This document shows, piece by piece, positions 22,718-33,178 of a DNA stretch of 64,000 bases (position 1 is the first letter of the stretch; every line of letters begins with the position of its first letter). The notes beneath the pieces are model-generated. The model was not told the origin of the DNA. It saw nothing but the letters and a program-made list of their open reading frames with translations, and searched no databases. This DNA comes from Adiantum capillus-veneris (lineage: Eukaryota; Streptophyta; Polypodiopsida; Polypodiales; Pteridaceae): the NCBI GenBank assembly GCA_014529385.2, contig CM043967.1, forward strand, positions 134,013,182-134,077,181. The letters run 5' to 3'. The position numbers were made by a program, and so were the translations under genes.

Positions 22718-24340
22718 ATCCCGACACAGCTCCGAATGCGAACCAGGGCCAAAAAGTGAGGGCTGTCACAAGCTGCGGGACCCAACTTCACAGTAGGTGT
22801 GTGTGTGTATTGCGCCATAACAGCGAGTAGCGGCCCAGCAAGCCAGGTGTGTAGGTAGTAGTGAAAGCAAGCGGCTAGGCTACGGACTTTGAGATGCTTG
22901 GATGATGAGCCAAGATTTACGGCTGTAACATGACAAAATTGCACAGCGAGGTCAGCCAAGTTGGTATTCAACAACGTGTGTTTGTGTCGACTCGCTAGTG
23001 CCAAGCCAGTCAAGTGACGAGTGAAGTGGGCGACGCGTGAGGAAGGTGGAGTGGCAAGCTGTGAGCATGTGTGTGTGGGATGTGCCAAACGGGTAGGTGG
23101 GCAAAAGGGGTTGCGCAAGTAGCAACCCGACAAAGGACTGTCGCAGGTCAATTTTGGAAAAAATCCCTACGAATTGTTTCCACGCAGATTTTCGAGAGAG
23201 AAGACATGAGAATCATAAAAATCAATGAAGACTATACTATTTCAATATCACCCCTCTCTTTGCTAATCAACTCTTGCACGAAATTCTAAAACATATATGC
23301 TCGCAAATTCATACCCATTCTCAATATGCAATTTCATGACCAAATTTTGCAACAATAACAGAGATACAAAATCTTCAATTGGAAGTGCATGTAATACACC
23401 TAAAAGTAATCCAAAAACCCATGTACTATTCCTTTTAATCATCTCTTATCCTTCTAGATTCAATCGTACCATGTTGACTTGGATGCAATTGGACGTCATG
23501 CATACGACATGCCCAATTTCTTTTCAAGCAAGCCCATACTTCATATTTGCGCGATCCCATTGGAATTTTAAGATTTTATGTCATTTTTTTCACGCTATTC
23601 ATCCATTCCCATCCATATTTCTTCCAATTTGAGATCATTTGGTATGCATACAAAAAAATTTATGAGCAAAGTTGGCTTTGGTTACTTCAATTGGTTATCT
23701 ATACACACCCCTTGAGTGATTAATTTAGCCAATCCAAGCCTGCTTTAACAATCATTGAAAAAGTAATTGCTCATATTTGATATTAACCCTAATCATCCAA
23801 ACCAAATTACATTTGTCATTTGGTTCGTACGGTTACACACAATTGACTGTAACATTTGCAAAGGCACAATTCAATGAATTTTTTACCAATTCCTATCAAA
23901 GCAGCATACACATCAATTATTTGACCAAATTAATCATCATAATTGGTAAAAAATACCAATTACTCATTCAAGGACCGGATTGCACATGTCATTGATTGGC
24001 ACTGTAAGGTCTCTACTTTCAAATTTCACACAAGTTCTATTACGCATTTAATTTTTTTTAACCATCACTCATTATTTAAGATATTCAAGTTCAAATTATG
24101 AATCGTAGGTTGAGAAAACTTAGAATTTAAAATTTACGCTATAAAATTCTGACATGTTTAGCTATATGAATCACTAACTAACTTATTGCAAGACTTATTT
24201 ACTGATTGTAGAATTTTCTTTTACCACTGTAAAGTTAATATAAGACTGTAAAGTTTAACTTGAAAATGTAAAGTAAATTATCATTAAAGAAATAAATAAA
24301 ATAATTATAAAGACAAAAGAATACATAGGGATGACAAATG
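22718..24340. other. non-coding DNA
   Basis: GT/CA-rich to about 23140, then strongly A/T-rich. Frames such as 22681-23151 on the minus strand are composition-driven. I see no gene, repeat or terminal structure. Confidence 0.45.
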
Positions 24341-24546
24341 AAGGCACATGGATCACATAGGAGGGGACAAAGTGGGACACACTATCACATGGAAAGGAGT
24401 GGCCTTATCTTTTGATGATAATGACAAAGTGGTCAAGCTCATGGGTACCACAAGGGTACCAAAAACGCGGATATGATTTTTGAAAAAAAAAATTAAAAAC
24501 AAATATTTTTTTTTGAAAAAAAAAAAGTTGGACGTTTTTCTTTCTG

Positions 24547-24559
24547 CTATAAATAGAGC
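24547..24559 (+). promoter_or_regulatory. TATA box, probable LTR promoter of gypsy B
   Basis: CTATAAATAGAGC, the best plus-strand TATA motif in this region, upstream of the gypsy B reading frames. Confidence 0.5.
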
Positions 24560-24699
24560 ATCCATGCTCACACTTTAGACATAGAGATTGCCTCTATAGC
24601 ACTCACGAAGTGCTGCCACTTCTCTTAGAGAGAAGGCGTCCACAAACTACTAAGAGAGCAAAAACTCTAGTGGACTAATAAGGTGTATATTAATTGAGC

Positions 24700-25195
24700 A
24701 TTCAATTAGTTTTAAGAAGGATATGTGTGTATGCGTGCTATCTCTTACTCTAATCTCTCTAATAGATTAGTAAGATTCAATTAACCATGTGTGTGTGTGT
24801 ATGTGCTATCTCTTACTCTAATCTCTCTAATAGATTAGTAAGATTCAATTAGTTATGTGTGTGTGTGTGCTATCTATTATTACTCTAATCTTCTAATAGA
24901 TTAGTAAGATTCAATTAGTTTTAAGAAGGATATGTGTGTGTGTGTGTTATCTTTTACTCTAATCTCTCTAATAGATTGGGGAGATTAATTTAACTTTAGA
25001 AAAGATGTGTGTGTATATTTTCTCTTACTCTAATCTTCTAATGGATTAGTAAGATTCAATCAGCTTTAAGAAGGATATGTGTGTGTGTGTGTTATCTTTT
25101 ACTCTAATCTCTCTAATAGATTGGGGAGATTCAATTAACTTTAGAAAAGATGTGTGTGTATGTTTTCTCTTACTCTAATCTCTCTAAGTATACCT
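24700..25195 (+). repeat. tandem repeat with GT runs and TCTAATCTCTCTAATAGATTAG blocks
   Basis: Seven or eight imperfect units of about 65-105 bp each carry a (TG)n run, an active-looking TTACTCTAATCTCT block, the dyad CTAATC...GATTAG, and GATTCAATTA. Two unit types alternate (with or without TTAGAAAAGATG / TTAAGAAGGATA). Confidence 0.8.
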
Positions 25196-25638
25196 ATTCT
25201 CTCTAGTTAGTACATCTTCACTATTAACTTATATATTGTTAATTGAAAGTTAATACATAAGAGAACTCATCGTATTCTTATTATACATGATGAAATTCTC
25301 ATTCACCAATGTTATTGTCAATTATGTTAAATAGAATTTTGAATAATACTAAAAATTGATTTAGTTGAAGTATAGAATTGAAGTTAAAATTGGATTAGAA
25401 ATGTCATGCATAAAAGTAATGCATTCCTAAACTTCCACTCATAATTTACACACTTAATTTATTAATTAAGATTAGCAAATATTTGGTGTATAGAAATTAG
25501 ATGTAGAACAACAACACTAAGTGTGAATCCGAGTTGGCGAGGATTCAAATTACAGACTCTCTTTGAAAACAAGGAGATTACTAGGAAAATTGACTAATTT
25601 AAAGTTCTAAGTGTATAACATAAGTGTAGTACAAAAAA

Positions 25639-25761
25639 ATGGCTCCAAAGCGTGCTCGAACACAAGGCACTAATGATCATGAAGCTGGTACAAGTAACGG
25701 TGGAATCCCTGCGGAAAATGCTATGTCTCCACCAATCGGACCAATCGGAGCTATGGTACAG
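25639..25761 (+). pseudogene. gag N-terminus of gypsy B (interrupted)
   Basis: ATG at 25639 opens MAPKRARTQGTNDHEAGTS, a basic start typical of plant gypsy gag. After about 41 codons (ending ...IGAMVQ) the sequence changes character and a stop follows at 25833. The next recognisable gag sequence (VYTSLQEKKLLLKQAKLPPF) begins about 1.9 kb further on. The gap may be an insertion or, less likely, an intron (CAG/GT at the left edge, TGCACAG at the right). Confidence 0.5.
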
Positions 25762-26008
25762 GTTATTATTGCAATTTCAAGTTATGCATCATTGCATATG
25801 CGAGACCATAGGAATATATTATTTACCTTATGAAAAGAAAACACGGACCGAAACCACGGGGCTTAACCCCAAGAAACACGTCATATGTTTGACAAGTAGG
25901 AAAGATTGTCTGGTTAAACTGGTTGTTATAGGAAAGAATGTTTGTCCAAAACCTTCGGTATGGTTCTTCTCAAGTATCTCTACTTATTAGCGTTGGTATT
26001 ATGTGGCA

Positions 26009-26175
26009 GTTGCCGAGGCGTGAGATGACGCCCAGGATGGCACCGCTGATGCTGTGGTGGGAGTACACCCAGATTAGCCCAGCTGGATACTGCAGTTTTG
26101 TTTTTCCGTGGCGTGAGGATGACGCCCAGATTGGCACTGTTGTTGCTGTGACGGGAGTACGTCCAGATTAGCACA
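26009..26175 (+). repeat. diverged direct repeat, about 73 bp, two copies
   Basis: Copies at about 26012-26085 and 26107-26180 share GGCGTGAG(G)ATGACGCCCAG, TGCTGTG-(C/T)GGGAGTAC and CCAGATTAGC. Confidence 0.8.
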
Positions 26176-26845
26176 ACGAGTACTTGTCGAGCGGTATGGG
26201 ATTCTCATGAGGACAAGGGTTTTTATAAATAATGTATATACCGATCGGACATAATAGCGCCAGTAGAGATTCTTGAGTGAACCTAATCCAAGGGTTGTTG
26301 GTTTAAAATTGGACGACTTCTTATTTGACAATTGTTTGTAATACTGTTTGAAGGGTTGTTTTAACGAGCCAGTATCATAAATAAAGTAAAGGAACATGTA
26401 TGTTTAAACAGTGTAGTAGTAATTAGATAACAAAAGAAGGGTGAGTGTGGTGTGGAAAGTGGGAGAATGATACCCCGACGGTATCATTCTATGGACGGGT
26501 GGACCCGATGAGTCGGGTAACTTTCCAACGCTAGAATTTTTTTTCTAGTCATAAATCTTAAAAGAGACAAACCTTGGCGGCTGTGCTTCTGAAACATGGA
26601 GAAAAAAGCGCACAGGTTGGCCACTCTAAGATTTATACTTTTAGGTATAATTGATTATAGATAGTTTTTAGATAGGGTTATGGTGGTCACGCTCCGCCAT
26701 AGCGAGATAGGACCAATCCTTCACTAACGGTTCATGCCTGTGGCTACGTAGTAGCTAAGGCAATGTCTGTTGGTTTTTCCTTATCAGGATTGGAGACCTA
26801 TCAAAGGTACTCCGCTCCTCTCGACAAGGGGCAGGGACCTCACAC

Positions 26846-26858
26846 TGGTATCAGAGCC
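26846..26858 (+). other. initiator-Met primer-binding motif
   Basis: TGGTATCAGAGCC, one base after a CACA-ended segment. It is the standard primer site of many plant LTR elements and pararetroviruses. Confidence 0.65.
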
Positions 26859-27086
26859 TAGGTTAAAGCTTGGGGAGATTTTTAGATTGATGTTTGGATA
26901 TTGAAGGATGCGAATGTTTGAAATAATAGAAGAACCTAGAAAAATTGTTTTGAGTTTTTATATGGTATTGAAGACTGAACTTTCCCGGTACAGGAAGATG
27001 TTCATTCAGCCTACCAGAAATTCCAGGTGTTCACCATCATGTTTGAAAATGCATGCCAATCACCCAATTATCAGTTTCAATAAAGG

Positions 27087-27479
27087 GTGATGATGATTTT
27101 GGATAGGGTGTTTGCACCACCTATTCCAAGGGTGCATAGAGGATGGGGTATCAACTGGAGTCCATCTGGAGGAATCTATACCATCGATGCTGACAAGATA
27201 TGGTGCATGGATACCAATCTTAAGAAACTTTGTTGGACAGAGGAGTTAAAAGTCATCGAAGTGTATCTTTTCATTGGTACTAAGAATCCAGATGCTACCA
27301 TTACCTTCGGAGGAGAAAAGATATCTCAGACTCAATGGGTCTATAACCAAGTTACAAAAGTTATCCATGGTGGTAGGATTCAACCCATATGTGTATCTCG
27401 TAGCTTTCAAGGGCCAAAAGAAACTTATTATTTTGATCCTTTAGCCTATCCTTTTGTAGTCACTAAACTCAAAATATAG
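27087..27479 (+). CDS. unrecognised 130-residue ORF downstream of the primer motif
   Basis: Uninterrupted frame (GWGINWSPSGGIYTIDADKI ... VVTKLKI). It has ordinary amino-acid composition and many aromatic residues, unlike a chance frame in A/T-rich DNA. A weaker frame just upstream (26990-27080, read in a different phase) gives AYQKFQVFTIMFENA, which may belong to the same protein after a frameshift or stop. I do not recognise the family. It could be a structural or movement-type protein of the inserted element, or a captured host fragment. Confidence 0.4.
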   Translation: MMMILDRVFAPPIPRVHRGWGINWSPSGGIYTIDADKIWCMDTNLKKLCWTEELKVIEVYLFIGTKNPDATITFGGEKISQTQWVYNQVTKVIHGGRIQPICVSRSFQGPKETYYFDPLAYPFVVTKLKI

Positions 27480-27654
27480 AGACATTACAATCCTTGTACC
27501 TAAAGACTACCAACCTTGGTAGTAAATAATGTGTATATAAATAAAGCTGGATTAATATTATCTTTTGTTTGTATTATTGTCTGATCAAGTCTTGCCTTAA
27601 AGTGGATTAAAGTTAGAGTATCCAATAAAGTTTCACTTAATCTATATTGCACAG

Positions 27655-30600
27655 AGTGCGGTGTATACATCTCTTCAAGAGAAAAAGCTACTTCTCAAGC
27701 AAGCTAAACTTCCCCCTTTCAAAGGGGAAGGAGCCCTAGTTGAGCGTGATGCAGAAGTGTGGCTCGAAGAGATGGAGGATTATTTTGTTGCTGCTGGTAC
27801 TACTCCCGATAACCAGGCAATGTTGGCTATGTTTCGTCTCACGGGGGATGCCAAGCTTTGATGGAAACAACACTGCAAAGATAATCAAGTAGCTCAAAAC
27901 ACTCAAAATTGGGAAGACATTAAGTATGCTGTCAAAGGACGTTATCTTCCACCTGCACACGAATCCCTTAAGATGAATGAATTCTTCAACTTACGTCAGC
28001 TTCATCTTACAGTGGAAGAATACTACTCCAAATTTGTAACTCTTAGGCGCTATGCTCCGCCAATGACCGCAGATCAACAAGTAGCCCGTTTCTGCCAAGG
28101 GCTAAATTCTCCCTTAAATACTCGTCTAGAAGCCATGAGGCCTGTAAATTTGTAAGATGCTCTTTTAAGAGCTAAACCCTTAGCTAAAGAGATGCCAAAC
28201 TCTCAAAGGGTACGAAATGGAAATTTAAGGAATGCTGGAAGGAGAGGACGGCCTATGATGTGGAAACAAAGGCAAGTTTACCCAGTTCACCAAACTCATC
28301 CAATAGTTGCAGCTTCAGCAAATGGAGCTCAAAATGCAGATCTTAGATGCTATGAATGCAACGAGCTAGGACATTTTAGGAATATATGTCCGAGGCGAGT
28401 CTCCGCAACAAATACACTTAATCGAGCTAGAGGACGAGGACAAATAATAAATCGTGGAGGAAGAAATGGAGGACGAGGTCGAGGGCGCGAAATGGCTGCC
28501 AGAGTCAATGCTATCATAGGAGAACCAACATTGGGAGAAGAACAAGAGGAAAGAGCAACTCTACATGCTGTAATTGATAACCCAAGAGCAAGACAACAAT
28601 ATGCTGTCATTCAAACACCTGCAAATCACCAAGGTGAAAAATTTGAGCTTCTTATTGATTGTGGTAGTACTCATTCTTTCTTGTCACCTAAATGTTTAAG
28701 GAGGTTAGGACTTAATCAACATCCTACAAGAAAGATGAGAGTTGAATTAGCCAATGGAAAGGAGGTGTTATCTCAGTACACTGTGGGAAAAATAGATTTC
28801 AAGTTGGGAGAATACTCTACTTCTGCTACTTTTCGAACGTTACCCATAGGAATCTATGACGGAATTCTTGGAATGGATTGGTTAGCCAGTCATAATGCCA
28901 ATATCCATTGTGCCCAAGGAAGTGTTACTTTTGTGGACAACCTAGGTCAAGAAGTCACTATTCAAGGCCAGAATGGACGACCAAAAGCTTACTTAGTCAA
29001 AGCTAATCGTCTTTTGAAAGGGTTACGCAAGGGTCAACAAATTTTTGTAGTCAAGCTAAACAAAGTAGAAAAATCTTCTTCCAACCCTGAACCAATGTGG
29101 CTACAAGAATTTTCGGATGTTTTCCCCAGTGAACTTTCTGAACTACCACCACCTAGGGAGGTAGACCATGAAATCAAAATTTTTCCAGGTAGTGAACCAA
29201 TCTCAAGAGCGCCGTACAAGATGTCACTTACAGAGGCTATAGAACTCAAGGAGCAGCTCAAGCAGTTGATTGAGCAAGGGTTTATCCGACCTAGTACATC
29301 TCCATGGGGTGCACCTGTTCTCTTCCAAAAGAAAAAGGATGGCTCTCTTCGACTTTGCATAGATTATAGGGGCTTAAATCAGGTTACCATCAAGAATAAA
29401 TATCCAATTCCTCGTATCGATGAGATACTGGACAGATTACATGGAGCCAAAATATTCACAAAGATCGATCTTCGATCTGGCTATCATCAAATTCGAATCC
29501 AGGAGGCTGATATCTCCAAAACAGCTTTCAACACTCGTTATGGTCATTACGAATTTACAGTGATGGCTTTTGGACTTACGAATGCTCCTGCAACTTTCAA
29601 TCGTCTGATGCACGATATCTTTAGAGAATTCTTGGATGATTTTGTCCTAGTATTCTTTGACGATATCTTAATTTATTCCAAATTAGAGGAAGAGCATGAA
29701 GGACATGTTAGGAAAGTGTTAGAGCTTTTACGTCGAAATAAGCTGTATGCAAAGAAAAGCAAATGTACCTTCTTTACCCCTAAGGTCTGTTACTTAGGGT
29801 TTATCATTTCACCTGAAGGAGTCTCTGTTGACCCTGACAAAGTCAAAGATATTGTGGAATGGCCTCAACCCACTTCACAAACCGAAGTCAGAGGGTTCTT
29901 AGGTATCACAGGGTGGTACAGGATCTTTGTAAAGGACTATGCTCTTAAAGCTGCACCACTAACCGACTTGCTAAAGAAAGGAGCAACGATACTTTGGGAA
30001 GAAAAACATGAATCTTGGTTCAAATAGCTTAAGGAGTATCTTGCTTCAGAACCTCTCTTAAAACTTCCAGACTTCACCCAAGAATTCGAGGTGATCACAG
30101 ATGCTAGTAACCTTGCATTAGGAGGAGTCCTTACTCAAGAAGGAAGGCCTGTAGCTTATCCTTCTCGGAAGCTTAGGATTCATGAAGTGAATTATGCTAC
30201 ACATGATTTAGAATTGCTAGCAGTTATTCATGCTCTCAAGCTATGGAGACATTATCTATTGGGATGCAAATTCCAGTTGGTAACAGATCACAAGAGTCTT
30301 AAGTGGATTTTACCCAACCTAACCTTAACATGAGACAGAGGAGATGGATAGAGCTCATGTACGAATATGATTTTGATATTAAATTTAGACCAGGTAAGGA
30401 TAATGTTGTGGCAGATGCCCTAAGCCGTAAAGCTTTTCTGGGGGCAATTTCCATGGCTAACAACCCTATTTTAGACAAGGTCTCCTATGCTGCTGTCAGA
30501 GATGCAGATTACCAGATGCTTGCTAGTATCCTACGTGAAGAGAGGGTATCATCAAATCAGCCTAAACCTCTACATTACTCCTTAGAAGATGGGAAAATTT

Positions 30601-30957
30601 ACTATAGGAATCGACTATGCATACCTAAGGATTCTACCCTAAGGAATGCTATCCTATATGAAGCACATGATGGCCTAACTTCAGGACATCCAGGTTATGC
30701 CAAAACCATCAATGCAATTTGCAGAAGTTACTATTGGCAAGGTATGAAGGGTGATGTCCTTCGCTATGTCAAGCAGTGTTTGTCTTGTCAAAGGATTAAG
30801 GCAGAGAGACTAAAGATGCCAGGTAAATTACATCCTTTAGATATTCCACAAATGAAATGGGAATATATTAGCATGGACTTTATCACCGGGTTTCCTTCTG
30901 TCCAAGCTGGCTATGATTCAATCATGGTCATAGTCGACTTGCTTACTAAAGTGGCTC
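27655..30957 (+). pseudogene. gag-pol of gypsy B (chromovirus-like), broken and 3'-truncated
   Basis: In order: gag (27658-28190, with TGA at 27859 and TAA at 28153); CCHC knuckle [14 protein letters not shown] (about 28348); protease with [12 protein letters not shown] (about 28650); RT ([19 protein letters not shown], active site FFDD at about 29653); a TAG at 30025; RNase H (VITDASNLALGGVL); a one-base frameshift near 30312; then RPGKDNVVADALSR and the integrase zinc domain (HPGYAKTINAICRSYYW ... CLSCQ) and start of the core (SMDFITGFPS). Integrase stops abruptly at 30957-30960, where a copy of the protease region is fused on. The rest of pol and the 3' LTR are missing. Confidence 0.88.
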
Positions 30958-30959
30958 AC

Positions 30960-31299
30960 TTGATTGTGGTAGTACTCATTCTTTCTTGTCACCTAAATGT
31001 TTAAGGAGGTTAGGACTTAATCAACATCCTACAAGAAAGATGAGAGTTGAATTAGCCTATGGAAAGGAGGTGTTATCTCAGTACACTGTGGGAAAAATAG
31101 ATTTCAAGTTGGGAGAATACTCTACTTCTGCTACTTTTCGAACGTTACCCATAGGAATCTATGACGGAATTCTTGGAATGGATTGGTTAGCCAGTCATAA
31201 TGCCAATATCCATTGTGCCCAAGGAAGTGTTACTTTTGTGGACAACCTAGGTCAAGAAGTCACTATTCAAGGCCAGAATGGACGACCAAAAGCTTACTT
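30960..31299 (+). repeat. 340-bp copied protease segment at the B/Z junction
   Basis: This stretch repeats 28655-28994 of gypsy B, with one difference seen (gccaatgg versus gcctatgg at about 31057). It begins with a 1-2 bp overlap to interrupted integrase sequence and ends at a short overlap (actt) with the truncated terminus of CACTA element Z. It looks like filler copied during break repair. Confidence 0.9.
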
Positions 31300-31561
31300 G
31301 TGACGTTGTTAGCGACGGAAATACATTGGATTTTTATACTCCCTGTTGTCACTAAGACCATCGCTAACAGCGTCGATACGTGAACGTCGCTATCAACGTC
31401 TCTATAATGGTCGCTATAAGCATCGCTATATTCATCGCTATATAGCGACGCCTATAGCGATGATTTCAAAAAGACGTATAAAAGCCGTCTCATGATACAT
31501 ATGCTATGACAAAAGGAAACTAATTCTATCTAGCTACGGCTAGACTGATGTCGTCTAATCA

Positions 31562-31739
31562 CACTACAAGCGGCTATTCATATTAGCGACGCTCACACAG
31601 TGACGCTAAAAAAAAAAAATTCCCGGCGTCGCTATGAGCGTCGCAAATTTACAAGTAAATTTGCGACGCTCATAGCGATGCCGGCTGGGCTAAAAAAAAT
31701 AACAGAGAGCGCCCAAAAACTCAGATCTCAGATCTGAGT
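31562..31739 (+). repeat. left subterminal region of CACTA X with long hairpin
   Basis: After the CACTACAAG terminus come TTAGCGACGCTCAC and several CGTCGCT/AGCGACG motifs. From 31623 to 31684 two 29-base arms are reverse complements with one mismatch around a 4-base loop. A further palindrome (ACTCAGATCT / AGATCTGAGT) sits at 31719-31739. Repeated subterminal motifs are the known binding sites of CACTA element proteins. Confidence 0.85.
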
Positions 31740-31779
31740 TTTTCGGCGCCCTCAAGCAAGGAGCAGGTAACGCTCTCCC

Positions 31780-31911
31780 TCTCTCTCTCTCTCTCTCTCC
31801 CTCTCTTTCTTCTCCACACACACACACACAAACACACGAGGAGAGGAAGGAGAGCCAGGTATGCTCCTTCCCTCTCCTCACTCTTATGTTCCCTTCCCCT
31901 CTTTCTCTCTC

Positions 31912-31948
<37 letters not shown>

Positions 31949-31961
31949 TAGTGTTTCTGAG

Positions 31962-32039
<78 letters not shown>

Positions 32040-32265
32040 TACAAACATAAACAAAAACGCACACACACATACATAAACAAAGAATGCACACACACATTGA
32101 GAGAGGAAAAGAGAGAGAGAGCATGCATAAACAAAAAACGCACACATTGAGAGAGGAAAAGAGAGAGAGAACATGCATAAACAAAAAACGCACACATTGA
32201 GAGAGGAAAAGAGAGAGAAAACATGCATAAACAAAAAAACGCACACACATTGAGAGAGAAAGAGA
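31780..32265 (+). repeat. CT/CA/GA microsatellites and 45-bp tandem repeat in CACTA X
   Basis: (CT)n around 31775-31805, (CA)n around 31815-31835 and 31928-31948, (GA)n 31966-32036. Then about four units of gcataaacaaaaaacgcaca followed by cattgagagaggaaaagaga, between 32085 and 32265. The mirror-image array is present in Y (43850-44310). Open frames across this region are low-complexity artefacts. Confidence 0.85.
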
Positions 32266-32659
32266 GAGAAACTAATTTAACGTCGTAGGAAACTAATTAA
32301 AATTAAAAGACCTAAAGATCTAGCCGACGAGGAGTTGAACTCAAGACCTATTATTCAAGAGGGAAATGGCATAACCAATCTATCATACTTGGCATGGGTG
32401 ATAGAAAGGTTATACCATTTATCTCTTTTTATTGGCACACACATCCACACACGCGCACACACACAAGAAGAAGAGAGTTATAACGTCGTAGGAAACTATC
32501 CTAAAAGACGTTAAAGATTAGGTTAGATGTAGACTTACGTTAAATTAGATTTAGGTTTATTTAAGTTAAATTAGATTAGATTTAGGTTTATTTTTAGTTA
32601 GATTTACGTTTATTTACGCTAGATTTAGATTTACGTTATATTAGATTAGATTTAGGTCT

Positions 32660-33016
32660 CCATAGACTGCGATGCCTGCATGAAGCGGGCGAAGAAAGCG
32701 CTCAATGGAATATAGGGTATTGCTGCCTTCACTCATGGTGGGCTCCGTTGATCCAAAAGTACTGGTGAAATGTCTTCAGAAGATAGGGAAGAAGGTGGAT
32801 CTTCAGGGCGGCAAGAGTCACTACATCCCCGACAATGACCATCTAGAAAACCTCTAGTCATTCAACAACAACTTCAAAGTTAGTAACAAGAGCAAGAACG
32901 GTCCAAAGGGCCAATTGCTGTCGTCAGATGTGGATGGAGATGAGGCAACGTCACCGCCGGAAGTTAACTCTCACATCTTTAGTGATGAGAATGCCAACTC
33001 TTGCCGAGTTATGTGA
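32660..33016 (+). pseudogene. captured HMA / HIPP-like metal-binding gene fragment in CACTA X
   Basis: Reading plus-strand codons gives a metal-binding CxxC (DCDACMKRAKKALNG at about 32665). In another phase GSVDPKVLVKCLQKIGKKVD (about 32747-32806) is the second half of a heavy-metal-associated (HMA) fold. The latter frame runs through one TAG (near 32863) to NSHIFSDENANSCRVM and stops at 33016. CRVM is a C-terminal CaaX box, as in plant heavy-metal-associated isoprenylated proteins. A stop after NGI and a frameshift separate the halves. It lies between element A/T-rich spacers, in the same orientation as the transposase gene. Confidence 0.8.
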
Positions 33017-33147
33017 AAAATTATGTGTTAAATCAGTTTTAAGGTTCTTATAATCCCTGTTAGTTTAGTTTTTTGTTTTTAATATAACATAATTTACGTT
33101 AGATTTAGATTTATGTTATATTAGATTAGACTTAGGTTTATTTAGGT

Positions 33148-33178
<31 letters not shown>

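Larger units (their letters stand above)
24340..25530 (+). repeat. candidate 5' LTR of gypsy B
   Basis: A TATA box (CTATAAATAGAGC, about 24547-24559) is followed by a long tandem-repeat-rich stretch. At about 25531-25546 a tRNA-primer-like TTGGCGAGGATTCAAA lies about 100 bp before a gag-like ATG (25639). The layout is that of an LTR, but I could not fix its left end and the 3' LTR is not in the window, so the call is tentative. Confidence 0.4.
25762..27654 (+). mobile_element. 1.9-kb insert in gypsy B gag, with its own primer-like site and ORF
   Basis: It contains a diverged 73-bp direct repeat (about 26009-26175), a cluster of strong hairpins (26453-26640), TGGTATCAGAGCC (26846-26858, an initiator-Met primer motif just after a CA-ended sequence) and a 130-codon frame. 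That looks like an LTR-type or pararetrovirus-like fragment, but no RT is present and no target duplication is obvious. Confidence 0.4.

Noticed and set aside
22681-23151. 156-codon minus-strand frame
   Set aside because: His/Thr/Leu-rich with CACACA translation and no recognisable domain; likely composition-driven.
26495-26530. Possible hammerhead ribozyme (CCGATGAGTCGGGTAAC resembles CTGATGAG...GAAAC)
   Set aside because: The essential CTGATGA reads CCGATGA, there is no GAAA strand in the right place, and the segment folds into its own hairpin; reported only as a structured region.
31690-32250. Long minus-strand open frames (up to 186 codons) of Ser/Leu/Phe/Cys repeats
   Set aside because: They lie entirely over CT, CA and GA microsatellites; open frames there follow from the repeat unit, and the mirror copy at 43863-44357 behaves the same on the other strand.
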